Below, one piece after another: positions 1 to 9,073 of a DNA stretch of 64,000 bases (its first letter is position 1; every line of letters starts with the position of its first letter). Below the pieces are notes generated by a model. It ran no database searches, was not told the origin of the DNA, and saw only the letters and a list, made by a program, of their open reading frames with translations. The translations under genes and the position numbers were made by a program. Source of the stretch: Acidimangrovimonas sediminis (lineage in GTDB: Bacteria; Pseudomonadota; Alphaproteobacteria; Rhodobacterales; Rhodobacteraceae); contig NZ_PHSN01000004.1 in the NCBI RefSeq assembly GCF_002871005.1, forward strand, positions 372,001 through 436,000, in the 5' to 3' direction.

Positions 1-970
1 TTTCCGCGCTGCCGAAGGCGAGCCGCAGCAGGCGCAACACACAGGGCGTGCAGGTCGCAGTCAGGATCTCGCGCCGCAGCGCCGGGTCGACAGTCACATC
101 GTCCATGTACCAGCCAAGGTGTTTTCGCGCCATCCGCCCTCCGAGTTCGCTGCCGTAAAACTTCAACATCGACTCGTAATGCGTTACTATCATTTCATAA
201 AGACGATCCCCTATGGGGATCTCCGGGGCCGTCGCGCCAAACTGTGCATGGGCGATCCGGGCCAGCGCCCAGGGCCGGCCCTGGGCCCCGCGCCCGACCA
301 TCACCCCATCGGCGCCCGATGCCGTCAGCGCCCGCCCCGCGGTTGCGGCATCGGTGATGTCGCCATTGGCGATCACCGGAATCCGCACCGCCTGCTTCAC
401 CGCGCGTATCGCGGCCCAATCGGCCCGGCCCTTGTAGAACTGGCACCGCGTGCGGCCGTGGATCGTGACCATCGCCACCCCCGCGCCCTCGGCCCGCCGC
501 GCCAGCTCCGGCGCGTTCAGAAGATCGTCGTCCCAGCCAAGCCGGGTCTTCAGCGTCACCGGAACCGAAACCGCGCCCACCACCGCCTCGATCAGCGTCA
601 GCGCATGATCGAGGTCGCGCATCAGCGCCGAGCCGGAATACCCGTTCGTCACCTTTCGCGCGGGACAGCCCATGTTGATGTCGATGATCCGCGCGCCCTG
701 CCCCTCGGCATAGCGCGCGGCTTCGGCCATCCAGTAGGCCTCGCGTCCGGCCAGCTGCACCGCCGTCGCCTGCTCGCCGAACCCCAGCTCGGCCCGCGCG
801 CGGGCCATGGGTTTCGCCTGCACGACCTCCTGGCTCGCGACCATCTCGCTGACCACGAGGCCCGCGCCGAACGAGGCCACCAGCCGCCGGAACGGCAGGT
901 CGGTGATCCCGGCCAGCGGTGCAAGCAGCACCGGCGGATCTATCGTGATGTCTGCCAATGGAATGGCCAC
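1..970 (-). CDS. dusB: tRNA-dihydrouridine synthase DusB (NifR3), 3' end cut by window
   Basis: FMN-dependent enzyme that reduces uridines in the D-loop of tRNA. About 323 codons are visible, close to the usual 330, so only the C-terminal end is missing. The N-terminal TIM barrel shows LLAPLAGITDLPFRRL, the catalytic-cysteine segment NMGCPARKVTNGYSGSAL, then TIHGRTRCQFYKG and ANGDI for FMN binding. I chose GTG at 970 because an AAGGA motif lies 8 bases upstream. It is transcribed away from ispDF. In Rhodobacter relatives this gene (nifR3) heads the ntrBC nitrogen-control operon, so ntrB may follow beyond the left edge; that is inference. Confidence 0.93.
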   Translation of the reverse strand, partial: MAIPLADITIDPPVLLAPLAGITDLPFRRLVASFGAGLVVSEMVASQEVVQAKPMARARAELGFGEQATAVQLAGREAYWMAEAARYAEGQGARIIDINMGCPARKVTNGYSGSALMRDLDHALTLIEAVVGAVSVPVTLKTRLGWDDDLLNAPELARRAEGAGVAMVTIHGRTRCQFYKGRADWAAIRAVKQAVRIPVIANGDITDAATAGRALTASGADGVMVGRGAQGRPWALARIAHAQFGATAPEIPIGDRLYEMIVTHYESMLKFYGSELGGRMARKHLGWYMDDVTVDPALRREILTATCTPCVLRLLRLAFGSAE

Positions 971-1154
971 CTGCCTAATCCTTAAGCGCCCTATCCTTTC
1001 GAGCTACCGACTCCGCCCGCAGATTACAATCGAGTGTCCCCCGGCCTTCGGTCAAAAACCGCCCAATGCACGTTTTTTGGGCAAAAGGCTCTGAGGACGA
1101 GCCGGATTGTCACCCGCAGCACGATCCCATAGACAAGCGGCGACAGGAGACCGC

Positions 1155-2339
1155 ATGAGCCACGCCCCGCGCACCGCCTCTGGCCAGCCCCCGCCCCCCG
1201 GCCTGACTGCCGCCGTCATCGTCGCCGCAGGGCGCGGCATACGCGCGGGCGGCGGACTGCCCAAGCAGTGGCGCGATCTGGCCGGGCGGCCGGTCCTGGC
1301 CCATACCCTCGACGCCTTCCGCGACGCCCCCGGCATCGACCGGATCGTTCTGGTGATCCATCCCGAGGACGCGCCGCGAGCCCAAGCGATGCTGACCCCG
1401 GGAGAGACCCTCGTCACGGGCGGCGCCAGTCGCGACGCCTCAGTGAAGAACGCCCTGGAAGCTATTGAAGAAGATGATATATCCCGCGTCTTGATCCATG
1501 ACGGCGCGCGCCCGCTTGTGTCGCCGCGGCTGATTGCCGAGATGATCGCGGCGCTTGACGATGCCCCCGCCGCGGCGCCCGCACTGGCGGTGACGGACGC
1601 GCTCTGGCGGGGCGAGGCCGGGTTGGTCGCCGGCGTCGTCGGTCGCGAGGGGCTCTATCGTGCGCAGACGCCGCAGGCGTTCCGCTTCGCGGCCATCCTC
1701 GCCGCGCATCGCGCCCATCCCGGCGGCGCTGCCGACGATGTCGCGGTGGCCCGGGCCGCGGGCCTTGACGTCGCCATCGTCGAGGGCGACGAAGACAATC
1801 TGAAACTGACGGTCGCGGCGGATTTCGCCCGCGCCGAGGCGATCCTGAGGGGGCGCGCGATGGATATTCGGCTGGGCAACGGTTACGACGTGCATGCGTT
1901 CGGAGACGGCGACCACGTCTGGCTTTGTGGCGTGAAAATTCCGCATTCCCGGGGGCTTGTGGGGCATTCCGATGCCGACGTGGGCATGCATGCCCTGACC
2001 GACGCGATCTATGGCGCGCTGGCCGAGGGCGACATCGGCCGCCACTTCCCGCCCTCGGATCCCCAGTGGAAGGGCGCGGCATCGGAGATCTTCCTCGCCC
2101 ATGCCATCGGCCTTGCGCGCCGCAAGGGTTTCAGGCTGGCGAACTGCGATGTGACGCTGGTCTGCGAACACCCGAAGATCGGCCCGCATGCCTCTGATAT
2201 GCAAATGGAACTTGCCAGAATAATGGAGGTCGACATGGATCGGGTCAGCGTCAAGGCCACGACGTCCGAGAAGCTCGGGTTCACCGGACGCGAAGAAGGG
2301 ATCGCGGCGATCGCCACCGCCGCGCTGGTGGCCGCATGA
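1155..2339 (+). CDS. ispDF: Bifunctional IspD/IspF (MEP isoprenoid pathway)
   Basis: One cytosolic polypeptide of 394 residues carries two non-consecutive MEP-pathway steps. Residues about 17-230 are IspD, which couples CTP to methylerythritol phosphate: [17 protein letters not shown] is the nucleotide-binding loop, with IHDGARPLV and QTPQAFRF further on. Residues 236-394 are IspF, which makes the cyclodiphosphate: GYDVHAF and GHSDADV supply metal ligands, and [15 protein letters not shown] is the family signature. ATG at 1155 has AGGAG five bases upstream; an in-frame TTG at 1107 is less likely. The fusion is normal for many alphaproteobacteria. The stop overlaps the pgpA start (ATGA). Confidence 0.96.
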   Translation: MSHAPRTASGQPPPPGLTAAVIVAAGRGIRAGGGLPKQWRDLAGRPVLAHTLDAFRDAPGIDRIVLVIHPEDAPRAQAMLTPGETLVTGGASRDASVKNALEAIEEDDISRVLIHDGARPLVSPRLIAEMIAALDDAPAAAPALAVTDALWRGEAGLVAGVVGREGLYRAQTPQAFRFAAILAAHRAHPGGAADDVAVARAAGLDVAIVEGDEDNLKLTVAADFARAEAILRGRAMDIRLGNGYDVHAFGDGDHVWLCGVKIPHSRGLVGHSDADVGMHALTDAIYGALAEGDIGRHFPPSDPQWKGAASEIFLAHAIGLARRKGFRLANCDVTLVCEHPKIGPHASDMQMELARIMEVDMDRVSVKATTSEKLGFTGREEGIAAIATAALVAA

Positions 2340-2851
2340 GCGGGCCCGCGAGCCGCGCCGTCGCGGTCGGGTTCGGCCTGGGGCTGCTGAAACCCGCGCC
2401 GGGAACCTGGGCTTCCCTCGCCGCCATGCTTGTGGGCTGGGCGATCGAGCATTGGCTGGGCTTCACCGCACTTGTGATCGCCACTCTCGTCGCCACCATC
2501 GCCGGCTTCTGGGCCTGTTGGGCGGAGCTGAACGACCGCCCCGGCGAGGACCCCTCCGAGATCGTCATCGACGAGATCGCGGCGCAATGGCTGACCCTGC
2601 TGTTCCCCGCCTTCGGCTTCTGGATGCGCGACATGCACATGGTCTGGCCCGGCCCGGTTGCCGCATTCCTGCTGTTTCGCCTGTTCGACATCTGGAAACC
2701 CTGGATCATCGGTCGTGCCGACCGCCGGGGCGATCCGGCGGGGGTGATGCTCGATGACCTGCTGGCAGGGCTCTTTGCCGGGGTGGCGACGATCCTGGCC
2801 GCCATCGCCTTCCACGGCCCGATCATCCTTCAGCACATGTTCGGCGGATGA
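2336..2851 (+). CDS. pgpA: Phosphatidylglycerophosphatase A
   Basis: Integral membrane phosphatase that converts phosphatidylglycerophosphate to phosphatidylglycerol. The 171 residues match the family length. Near the N-terminus is [15 protein letters not shown], then [16 protein letters not shown] with acidic metal-binding residues, and RLFDIWKP before the last membrane segments. It overlaps ispDF by four bases at its start and pncC by four bases at its end, so the three genes form one translationally coupled operon. Confidence 0.94.
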   Translation: MSGPASRAVAVGFGLGLLKPAPGTWASLAAMLVGWAIEHWLGFTALVIATLVATIAGFWACWAELNDRPGEDPSEIVIDEIAAQWLTLLFPAFGFWMRDMHMVWPGPVAAFLLFRLFDIWKPWIIGRADRRGDPAGVMLDDLLAGLFAGVATILAAIAFHGPIILQHMFGG

Positions 2852-3321
2852 GCCGCGCCGACCGCCTTCTTGCCGCAGCCCGGGCGCGCGGCGCGCTGCT
2901 GGCCACGGCGGAAAGCTGCACCGCCGGGCTGATTGCCGGGGCGATCACCGAGGTGGCGGGATCCTCCGACATCTTCGACCGCGGGTTCGTGACCTATTCC
3001 AACGTGGCCAAGCGCGACATGCTGGGGGTGAAGGCGGCCACGCTGGAAGCCCACGGCGCGGTCTCGGAGGAGGTCGCGCGGGAGATGGCCGAGGGCGCGC
3101 TTGCCCGGTCCGGGGCGACGCTGGCCGTCGCGGTCACCGGCATCGCGGGTCCGGGCGGATCCGAGCACAAACCCGAGGGGCGGGTGTGCTTCGGCCTCGC
3201 CGCGGACGGCCTGCCGACGCAGACGGAAACGGTGGAGTTCGGGGCGATCGGGCGGTCACAGGTGCGGGCGGCGACCGTCGATCACGCCCTGGACCTGCTG
3301 ATCGCCGCGCTCCAGGCCTGA
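2848..3321 (+). CDS. pncC: CinA C-terminal-type nicotinamide-nucleotide amidase
   Basis: A stand-alone CinA C-terminal domain of 157 residues. The family deamidates nicotinamide mononucleotide in pyridine-nucleotide salvage. [18 protein letters not shown] carries the conserved Ser23 region, followed by [16 protein letters not shown] and [19 protein letters not shown]. The N-terminal molybdopterin-binding-like half of full CinA is absent, as in PncC. It is the last gene of the ispDF-pgpA-pncC operon; a GC-rich hairpin follows. Confidence 0.9.
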   Translation: MSRADRLLAAARARGALLATAESCTAGLIAGAITEVAGSSDIFDRGFVTYSNVAKRDMLGVKAATLEAHGAVSEEVAREMAEGALARSGATLAVAVTGIAGPGGSEHKPEGRVCFGLAADGLPTQTETVEFGAIGRSQVRAATVDHALDLLIAALQA

Positions 3322-3334
3322 TCCTCCCCTGATC

Positions 3335-3358
3335 CTCCGGCGCCGTTCCGCGCCGGAG
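3335..3358. terminator. Hairpin between convergent pncC and Rrf2 gene
   Basis: A 9-bp perfect GC-rich stem (3335-3343 with 3350-3358) and six-base loop lie between two convergent genes. No run of T follows, so it may be a barrier or a factor-dependent end rather than a classical intrinsic terminator. Confidence 0.5.
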
Positions 3359-3412
3359 CATACCGTATCATGCCCCCGAAGGCGCGCACCCCGACCCTGT
3401 GGTCGGCGCGTC

Positions 3413-3880
3413 TTATTCCTCCTCCTCGTCCACCACGGCGAAGAGCGCGGGCACGGCGGGGCACGGGCGCATCTCGTTGAAGATCACGTCCGACAGCCGG
3501 GTCGAATGCAGGAAGACGTAGACATGGGCCGAGAGCCCTTCCCAAAGGCGGTTGGTCATCGACTGCGCCCGCGTGCCCGACAGCCCACCCGAGGCCCCGG
3601 CGCCGGATTCCATCGCGCTCACCGTCTCGTCCACCGCTTCGAGGATCTCGCTCACCCGGATCTCGGCCGGACGCCGGGCCAGCCGGTAACCGCCCCCGGG
3701 CCCGCGGACCGATTCCACCAGCCCTGCACGGCGCAGCTTGACGAAAAGTTGCTCCAGGTACGGCAACGAGATGTTCTGGCGCTTCGAGATCGCGGCGAGC
3801 GACACGAGGTCCTCGTCCTTCGCGGTGGCAAGATCCGCCAGCGCGACCATCGCGTACCGCCCCTTCGTCGAGAGTTTCAT
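3413..3880 (-). CDS. Rrf2-family transcriptional regulator without the IscR cysteine triad
   Basis: DNA-binding regulator of 155 residues. The N-terminus MKLSTKGRYAMVALADLA and the wing VRGPGGGYRLAR are typical of the IscR/RirA branch of Rrf2. In IscR of enterobacteria three cysteines near residues 92-104 hold a [2Fe-2S] cluster. Here that stretch (about 88-110) has no cysteine, and the only cysteine in the protein is Cys140 in RPCPAV. Single-cysteine IscR-like regulators are known in Rhodobacter. The tail is acidic (DEEEE). It diverges from the hydrolase gene at 4036, with an imperfect GAAC-G-GTTC palindrome between them, and no suf genes are adjacent. Target and signal cannot be read from the sequence. 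Confidence 0.85.
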   Translation of the reverse strand: MKLSTKGRYAMVALADLATAKDEDLVSLAAISKRQNISLPYLEQLFVKLRRAGLVESVRGPGGGYRLARRPAEIRVSEILEAVDETVSAMESGAGASGGLSGTRAQSMTNRLWEGLSAHVYVFLHSTRLSDVIFNEMRPCPAVPALFAVVDEEEE

Positions 3881-4035
3881 GGCTTTCCCCTGCCAAAGAC
3901 ATTGACGCCGACGGGCTGCGCGCTTAACTCGGTCAGCACCCGTCCGGCCACGCCGGAATTTGGAACGGTTCTAGATTGCCCGGGGGTGCCCGTCAACGAC
4001 GCACCGCCCGGCCGCCAAGGAAAGCAGGCTGGTCT

Positions 4036-4695
4036 ATGCCCGAAGTGATTTTTCCCGGTCCCGAAGGCCGGCTTGAAGGGCGCTATCACCCTCAGAAGGA
4101 AAAAGACTCCCCGATCGCGATCGTGTTGCATCCGCACCCCCAGTTCGGCGGGACGATGAACAACAAGGTGGTCTACAACCTCCACTACGCCTTTTATAAC
4201 ATGGGCTTCACCGTCCTGCGGTTCAATTTCCGCGGCGTCGGGCGCAGCCAGGGCGAATACGATCAGGGGATCGGCGAGCTGTCGGATGCCGCGTCGGCGC
4301 TCGACTACCTCCAGTCGATGAATCAGAACGCCAAGCACTGCTGGGTCGCGGGATTCTCGTTCGGCGCCTGGATCGGGATGCAGCTGCTGATGCGCCGCCC
4401 CGAGATCACCGGCTTCATCTCGGTCGCCCCGCCGGCGAACATGTACGATTTCTCGTTCCTCGCGCCCTGCCCGGCCTCCGGCCTGATCATCAACGGCACC
4501 AACGACCGCGTGGCGCCGCCGAAGGATACGGATGCGCTTGTCTCCAAGCTGCACGAGCAGAAGGGGATCACGATCACCCACAGCCAGATCGAGGGCGCCG
4601 ACCACTTCTTCAAGGACGAAGAGGCGCATATGAAACCGATGATCGAGACGGTCAGCAGCTATGTGAAGCGCCGCCTGACCGAGGGGACGCGCTAG
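4036..4695 (+). CDS. Alpha/beta hydrolase
   Basis: Soluble alpha/beta-hydrolase of 219 residues. HPHPQFGGTMNNKVV forms the oxyanion-hole region, GFSFGAW is the nucleophile elbow (GxSxG), and NGTNDRV and ADHFF hold the acid and histidine. This matches a widespread bacterial family of dienelactone-hydrolase-like proteins of unknown substrate. ATG at 4036 has a CAGG motif upstream; an earlier in-frame start would extend into the promoter region. The next gene starts four bases after the stop, so they are probably co-transcribed. Confidence 0.85.
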   Translation: MPEVIFPGPEGRLEGRYHPQKEKDSPIAIVLHPHPQFGGTMNNKVVYNLHYAFYNMGFTVLRFNFRGVGRSQGEYDQGIGELSDAASALDYLQSMNQNAKHCWVAGFSFGAWIGMQLLMRRPEITGFISVAPPANMYDFSFLAPCPASGLIINGTNDRVAPPKDTDALVSKLHEQKGITITHSQIEGADHFFKDEEAHMKPMIETVSSYVKRRLTEGTR

Positions 4696-4698
4696 GCG

Positions 4699-4932
4699 AT
4701 GTCGCTGGTCGAGGAGCTTGCCGACGCGCTGTCCGACGACACGATGAAGGCGATGCTGGAGAATGGCGACGACCGTTTCTACGAGAAGGTCGCCAAGGTG
4801 ATCGGCATCTCCTCGCCGACGCTGGAAGAGGCCTACCTCACCTCGATCAGGATCCGCCTTGCCGAACAACGCGCGCGTCGCTTCCTCGAAAGCGAACGCG
4901 CCAAGGCGACCCGGCCGCCGACCGCCTCGTGA
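4699..4932 (+). CDS. Small conserved hypothetical protein
   Basis: A 77-residue soluble, helical, charged protein beginning MSLVEELADALSD. I do not recognise a named domain. It has no signal peptide or membrane segment. It is supported as real by its tight spacing: three bases after the hydrolase stop and 13 bases before the HD-domain gene, all in one direction. The C-terminus is rich in Arg and Ala. Confidence 0.7.
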   Translation: MSLVEELADALSDDTMKAMLENGDDRFYEKVAKVIGISSPTLEEAYLTSIRIRLAEQRARRFLESERAKATRPPTAS

Positions 4933-4945
4933 CCGACTGCCTGTC

Positions 4946-5524
4946 ATGACCGACCGCCTCGACGCACAATTCGCCTTCCTGACCGAGGCCGACCGCCTGA
5001 AATCGATCCTGCGCGGCACGACGCTGGCAGATGCCTCGCGACGCGAGAATTCCGGCGAACACTCCTGGCACCTCGCGCTCTACGCCATGGTGCTGGCCGA
5101 CCAGGCTGGCGACGGGGTGCGGATCGACCGGGTGATCCGGATGCTGATCCTGCACGACATCGTCGAGATCGACGCCGGCGACACCCCGATCCACGGCGCC
5201 CACGACCCGTCCGAGCAGGCGGCGCGGGAACAGGCGGCGGCCGATCGCATTTTCGGGCTTCTTCCCAAGGACCTGGAGGCCGACTTTCGCGCCCTGTGGG
5301 ATGAGTTCGAGGCCGCCGAAAGCGCCGACGCCGTGTTTGCCAAGTCGCTCGACCGGACCCAGCCGGTGGTGCAGAACCTCGCCTCCTCCGGCGGAACCTG
5401 GAACGAGTATGCGGTGACCTGGCCGCAACTGCAGACGCGCGTGGGCAGCAAGATCGAACGCGGCGCGCCCGTCGTCTGGACATGGCTCCGCGCCCGGCTG
5501 AAGGCGTTCTTCCCCGAAGCCTAG
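4946..5524 (+). CDS. HD-domain hydrolase (HDDC2/YfbR-like)
   Basis: 192-residue metal-dependent phosphohydrolase of the HD_3 type. The expected ligand series is visible: R-x-NSGEHSW (His), HDIVEIDAGD (His-Asp) and KSLDRTQP (the last Asp). Relatives of this family (YfbR, HDDC2) dephosphorylate deoxynucleoside monophosphates; that substrate is an inference here. ATG at 4946 was chosen because the family starts close to this point (FLTEADRLKSILR). It is probably the third gene of the hydrolase operon. Confidence 0.87.
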   Translation: MTDRLDAQFAFLTEADRLKSILRGTTLADASRRENSGEHSWHLALYAMVLADQAGDGVRIDRVIRMLILHDIVEIDAGDTPIHGAHDPSEQAAREQAAADRIFGLLPKDLEADFRALWDEFEAAESADAVFAKSLDRTQPVVQNLASSGGTWNEYAVTWPQLQTRVGSKIERGAPVVWTWLRARLKAFFPEA

Positions 5525-5617
5525 GCCGCCTGCCCGGTATACCACCGCATACAGCTTTCCCTCTCCTGCGGAATGCGGTATCACCCGCCCGACCGAATCC
5601 CGAAAAGAGAGGGCCCC

Positions 5618-6829
5618 ATGAGCAAGATCAAAGTGGAAAACCCCGTCGTCGAGCTCGACGGCGACGAGATGACCCGGATCATCTGGGACTTCATCAAGAA
5701 AAAGCTGATCCTGCCCTATCTCGATGTCGACCTGAAATACTACGACCTCGGCATCGAAGCCCGGGACGAGACCGACGACCAGATCACCGTCGACGCGGCC
5801 AACGCCATCAAGCAATACGGCGTCGGCGTGAAATGCGCGACCATCACGCCCGACGAGGCCCGGGTCGAGGAATTCGGCCTGAAGAAGATGTGGCGCTCGC
5901 CCAACGGGACGATCCGCAACATCCTCGGCGGCGTGATCTTCCGCGAGCCGATCATCTGCTCGAACGTGCCGCGGCTGGTGCCGGGCTGGACCCAGCCGAT
6001 CGTCGTCGGCCGCCACGCCTTCGGCGACCAGTACCGCGCGACCGACTTCCGCTTCCCCGGCAAGGGCACGCTGACGATCAAGTTCGTGGGCGAGGACGGC
6101 GAGACGATCGAGCACGAGGTCTTCCAGGCCCCGGGCGCCGGCGTCACCATGGCGATGTACAACCTCGACGAGTCGATCCGCGATTTCGCCCGCGCCTCGA
6201 TGAACTACGGCCTGATGAAGGGCTGGCCGGTCTACCTGTCGACCAAGAACACCATCCTCAAGGCCTATGACGGCCGCTTCAAGGACCTGTTCCAGGAGAT
6301 CTTCGACGCTGAATTCGCCGACAAGTTCAAGGCCGCCGGCATCACCTACGAACACCGCCTGATCGACGACATGGTTGCCTCCGCGTTGAAATGGTCGGGC
6401 GGCTATGTCTGGGCCTGCAAGAACTACGACGGCGACGTCCAGTCGGACACCGTGGCGCAGGGCTTCGGCTCGCTCGGCCTGATGACGAGCGTTCTGATGA
6501 CGCCGGACGGGAAGACGGTCGAAGCCGAGGCAGCGCACGGCACGGTGACCCGTCACTACCGCCAGCACCAGGCCGGCAAGGAGACCTCGACCAACTCGAT
6601 CGCGTCGATCTTCGCCTGGACCGGTGGCCTCAAGCACCGCGCCAAGCTCGATGACAATGCGGCGCTCCTGAACTTCGCCCAGACGCTCGAGAAGGTCTGC
6701 GTCCAGACCGTCGAGGACGGCTTCATGACCAAGGACCTCGCCCTCCTCGTCGGCCCGGACCAGAAGTGGCTGACCACGATGGGCTACCTCGAGAAGGTCG
6801 ACGAGTATCTGAACAAGGCGCTCGCCTGA
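5618..6829 (+). CDS. icd: NADP-dependent isocitrate dehydrogenase
   Basis: TCA-cycle enzyme that oxidatively decarboxylates isocitrate to 2-oxoglutarate. The 403 residues and the sequence match the eukaryote-like dimeric IDH type rather than E. coli Icd: [12 protein letters not shown] near the N-terminus, [14 protein letters not shown] (substrate-binding Ser/Asn/Arg), [22 protein letters not shown] and the NADP-site region [24 protein letters not shown] lies before ATG 5618. A strong intrinsic terminator follows, so it is probably monocistronic. Confidence 0.96.
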   Translation: MSKIKVENPVVELDGDEMTRIIWDFIKKKLILPYLDVDLKYYDLGIEARDETDDQITVDAANAIKQYGVGVKCATITPDEARVEEFGLKKMWRSPNGTIRNILGGVIFREPIICSNVPRLVPGWTQPIVVGRHAFGDQYRATDFRFPGKGTLTIKFVGEDGETIEHEVFQAPGAGVTMAMYNLDESIRDFARASMNYGLMKGWPVYLSTKNTILKAYDGRFKDLFQEIFDAEFADKFKAAGITYEHRLIDDMVASALKWSGGYVWACKNYDGDVQSDTVAQGFGSLGLMTSVLMTPDGKTVEAEAAHGTVTRHYRQHQAGKETSTNSIASIFAWTGGLKHRAKLDDNAALLNFAQTLEKVCVQTVEDGFMTKDLALLVGPDQKWLTTMGYLEKVDEYLNKALA

Positions 6830-6850
6830 ACCATCGCTCGGAAGAAACGG

Positions 6851-6879
6851 AAAAGGCGGGGAATTTCCCCGCCTTTTTT
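6851..6879 (+). terminator. Intrinsic terminator of icd
   Basis: A 12-bp perfect stem (6851-6862 with 6866-6877) with a three-base loop, ending in a run of six T, begins 21 bases after the icd stop. This is the clearest Rho-independent terminator in the window. Confidence 0.93.
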
Positions 6880-6914
6880 CATCTGTGGTGCCCAGCGTCC
6901 GCCGTCGCATCCGC

Positions 6915-7019
6915 GGGGGTTTCACACCCCCGCACCCCCGTGGAGTATTTCAGCAAGAAAGAAGCAACTTGCGTTTCTTTCTTGTCCAAATACTCCGGGG
7001 GTGTGGGGGCAGCGCCCCC
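6915..7019. repeat. Large intergenic inverted repeat, full copy A
   Basis: Element between convergent icd and pepT. Outer hairpins are GGGGG-TTTCACA-CCCCC (6915-6931) and GGGGGC-AGC-GCCCCC (7005-7019). Between them is a nearly perfect inverted repeat: GGAGTATTT...CAAGAAAGAAG (6942-6964) facing TTTCTTTCTTG...AAATACTCC (6974-6996). The same architecture recurs at 26565, 32839, 35244 and 39660, with half copies at 55827, 57293 and 60491. Here it lies just after the icd terminator. Confidence 0.88.
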
Positions 7020-7030
7020 ACGGCACGGCC

Positions 7031-8266
7031 TTATTTAACGGCCTTCTGCACCAGGTTCAGCGCGAGGTCCGTGGCGCGGCTCATGTCCTGCACCGAGATC
7101 CATTCCAGCGGTCCGTGGATGTTCTGCATCCCGGTAAAGAGGTTCGGACAGGGCACGCCGAACTCGGTCAGGCGCGAGCCGTCGGTGCCGCCGCGGATCG
7201 GGTCGGTGACGGGGTCGAGGCCGATCTCGCGCGCTGCCTCGAGGGCGAGGTTGACCGGTGTCATGTCCTCTTCAAGCCAGTAGCGCATGTTGCGGTATTG
7301 CGGGCGGATCTTGCAGGTGATGCGGGCGCGCGGTTCGGTCGCGGCCACCGCGTCGCAGACCTGTTGCAGCATGCGGCCCTTTTCCTCCAGCCCCTCGCGC
7401 TCGAAGTCACGCAGGATCAACCGGATCGTCATCTCGGCAGCGCTGCCCATCATCTCGGTCGCGTGGAGGAAGCCCTCGCGGCCCGACGTCGTCTCGGGCG
7501 TCATCGTCGCCAGCGGCAGCGCCGACATGATCTTGGAGGCGAGGTGGATCGCGTTCACCAGCCTGCCCGTCGCATAGCCCGGGTGGATCGAGACTCCCTC
7601 GATCTTCACCTCGGCGGCGTCGGCCGAAAAGGTCTCGTATTCGATCTCGCCCACCGCGCCGCCGTCGAAAGTATAGGCGAAGTCGGCCTTCAGATCCTTC
7701 GACAGCTCGGGCCCCACACCGCGGCCGATCTCCTCATCCGGGGTGAAGGCGATGCGGATCGGGCCGTGCTTGATCTCGGGGTTGGTCAGCAGGTGGCGCG
7801 CGGCGGTCATGATGATCGCGACGCCCGCCTTGTCGTCGGCGCCCAGAAGGGTCGTGCCCGAGGCGGTGATCAGGTCATGGCCCGCCTTGGTGGCGAGGTA
7901 GGGGTAATCCGAGGGCGAGAGCACGAGGTCCGGCGCATCCGGATAGGTGATGTCGTCGCCGTTCCAGCCACGGATCACCCGGGGCTTCACCCCCGTCGCG
8001 TTGAACTGCGGTGCGGTGTCGACATGGGCCAGAAGGCCGATCGTCGGCCCCTCGGCCGTGCCGGGAATGGTGGCGAGGACGACGCCGTATTCGGTCAGCT
8101 CGACCTCGGTCGCGCCGATCTCCTTCAGCTCGGCCTCGAGCATGCGCAAGAGGTCGAGCTGGATCGCGGTCGAGGGGGCCGAGGGGCTGTCCTCGTCGCT
8201 TTGCGTGTCGACGGCGGCATAGCGCACCAGCCGGGTTTCCAGTTCCTCGTCAAAGTTCTCTGCCAT
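7031..8266 (-). CDS. pepT: Peptidase T (tripeptide aminopeptidase)
   Basis: Cytosolic zinc M20 peptidase of 411 residues that releases the N-terminal residue of tripeptides. Metal and catalytic motifs are visible: LLAHVDTAP (His, Asp), GADDKAGVAIIM (bridging Asp), TPDEEIGRG (catalytic Glu) and FDGG, plus the C-terminal GGTDGSRLTEFGVPCPNLFTG. ATG at 8266 has AGGAGG eight bases upstream. It is transcribed towards icd and away from the YitT gene. Confidence 0.95.
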   Translation of the reverse strand: MAENFDEELETRLVRYAAVDTQSDEDSPSAPSTAIQLDLLRMLEAELKEIGATEVELTEYGVVLATIPGTAEGPTIGLLAHVDTAPQFNATGVKPRVIRGWNGDDITYPDAPDLVLSPSDYPYLATKAGHDLITASGTTLLGADDKAGVAIIMTAARHLLTNPEIKHGPIRIAFTPDEEIGRGVGPELSKDLKADFAYTFDGGAVGEIEYETFSADAAEVKIEGVSIHPGYATGRLVNAIHLASKIMSALPLATMTPETTSGREGFLHATEMMGSAAEMTIRLILRDFEREGLEEKGRMLQQVCDAVAATEPRARITCKIRPQYRNMRYWLEEDMTPVNLALEAAREIGLDPVTDPIRGGTDGSRLTEFGVPCPNLFTGMQNIHGPLEWISVQDMSRATDLALNLVQKAVK

Positions 8267-8437
8267 CTGGGCCTCCTGTTCGTCGGCCCAGAGAAGGGCG
8301 CCGTGCGGCGGGCATGTCAAGGGCGGGCGCGGCGCGCGAGGCGGCCGCCGGCCCCGACGATGAGGCGCCGCAGGCGGGCGAAGAGGGTCCGCCGCGCGCC
8401 CTTCCCTTTTTTGCGGCCGTCGGGCATAGCTCGGGCC

Positions 8438-9064
8438 ATGACCCATACCCTCACAGACCCGTCAGAGCGGTCCGTCCGCCACAGCCCGGCAGAGGATGCC
8501 CAGGGCATCGTCTACGGCAGCCTGATGGCGGCCTTCGCGATGCAGATCCTGACGTATCTGGGCCTGACCACGGGCCAGACGGCGGGGCTTGCCGTGTTGA
8601 TCTCATATGCCACGGGCTGGCATTTCGGCCCGGTGTTCTTCGTCGTGAACCTGCCGTTCTACTGGCTGGGCTACCGACGCATGGGCCTGCGCTTCACGCT
8701 GAAGACGCTGCTGGCCGTGGCGCTTCTGTCCGGGCTGACCATGGTGCTGCCGGGCTGGGTCGGCTTTGCCCATCTCAACCCGATCCTGGGCGCGCTTCTC
8801 TTCGGGGCGATCACCGGCTCGGCGCTGCTCGCGCTCTTTCGTCACGGCGCCTCGCTGGGCGGGATCGGCATCCTTGCGCTTTACCTGCAGGACCGCACTG
8901 GCTTTCGCGCCGGGATGACGCAGCTGATCTTCGACGGCTGCCTGTTTCTCGTGGCCTTCGCGCTGCTAGATCCGAAGAAGGTGGTGATCTCGCTCCTCGG
9001 CGCGGTGATCGTCAACCTGGTGATCGCGGTGAACCACCGCCGTGACCGCTACGTCGCGACCTGA
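8438..9064 (+). CDS. YitT-family membrane protein
   Basis: Inner-membrane protein of 208 residues with about five hydrophobic segments. The run GASLGGIGILALYLQDRTGFRAG is characteristic of the YitT (DUF161) family, whose transport function is not established. ATG at 8438 gives a short soluble N-terminus before the first membrane segment. The SMR gene starts nine bases after its stop, so they are likely co-transcribed. Confidence 0.85.
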   Translation: MTHTLTDPSERSVRHSPAEDAQGIVYGSLMAAFAMQILTYLGLTTGQTAGLAVLISYATGWHFGPVFFVVNLPFYWLGYRRMGLRFTLKTLLAVALLSGLTMVLPGWVGFAHLNPILGALLFGAITGSALLALFRHGASLGGIGILALYLQDRTGFRAGMTQLIFDGCLFLVAFALLDPKKVVISLLGAVIVNLVIAVNHRRDRYVAT

Positions 9065-9073
9065 GGCCCGGCG

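Noticed and set aside
971-1154. A sigma-54 or NtrC site between dusB and ispDF
   Set aside because: I looked because dusB often precedes ntrBC, but no convincing GG-N10-GC promoter or paired NtrC site is present.
6915-7019. The large repeats as insertion sequences
   Set aside because: They are about 100-120 bases, encode nothing, and show no target duplications that I can recognise; no transposase gene is in the window.
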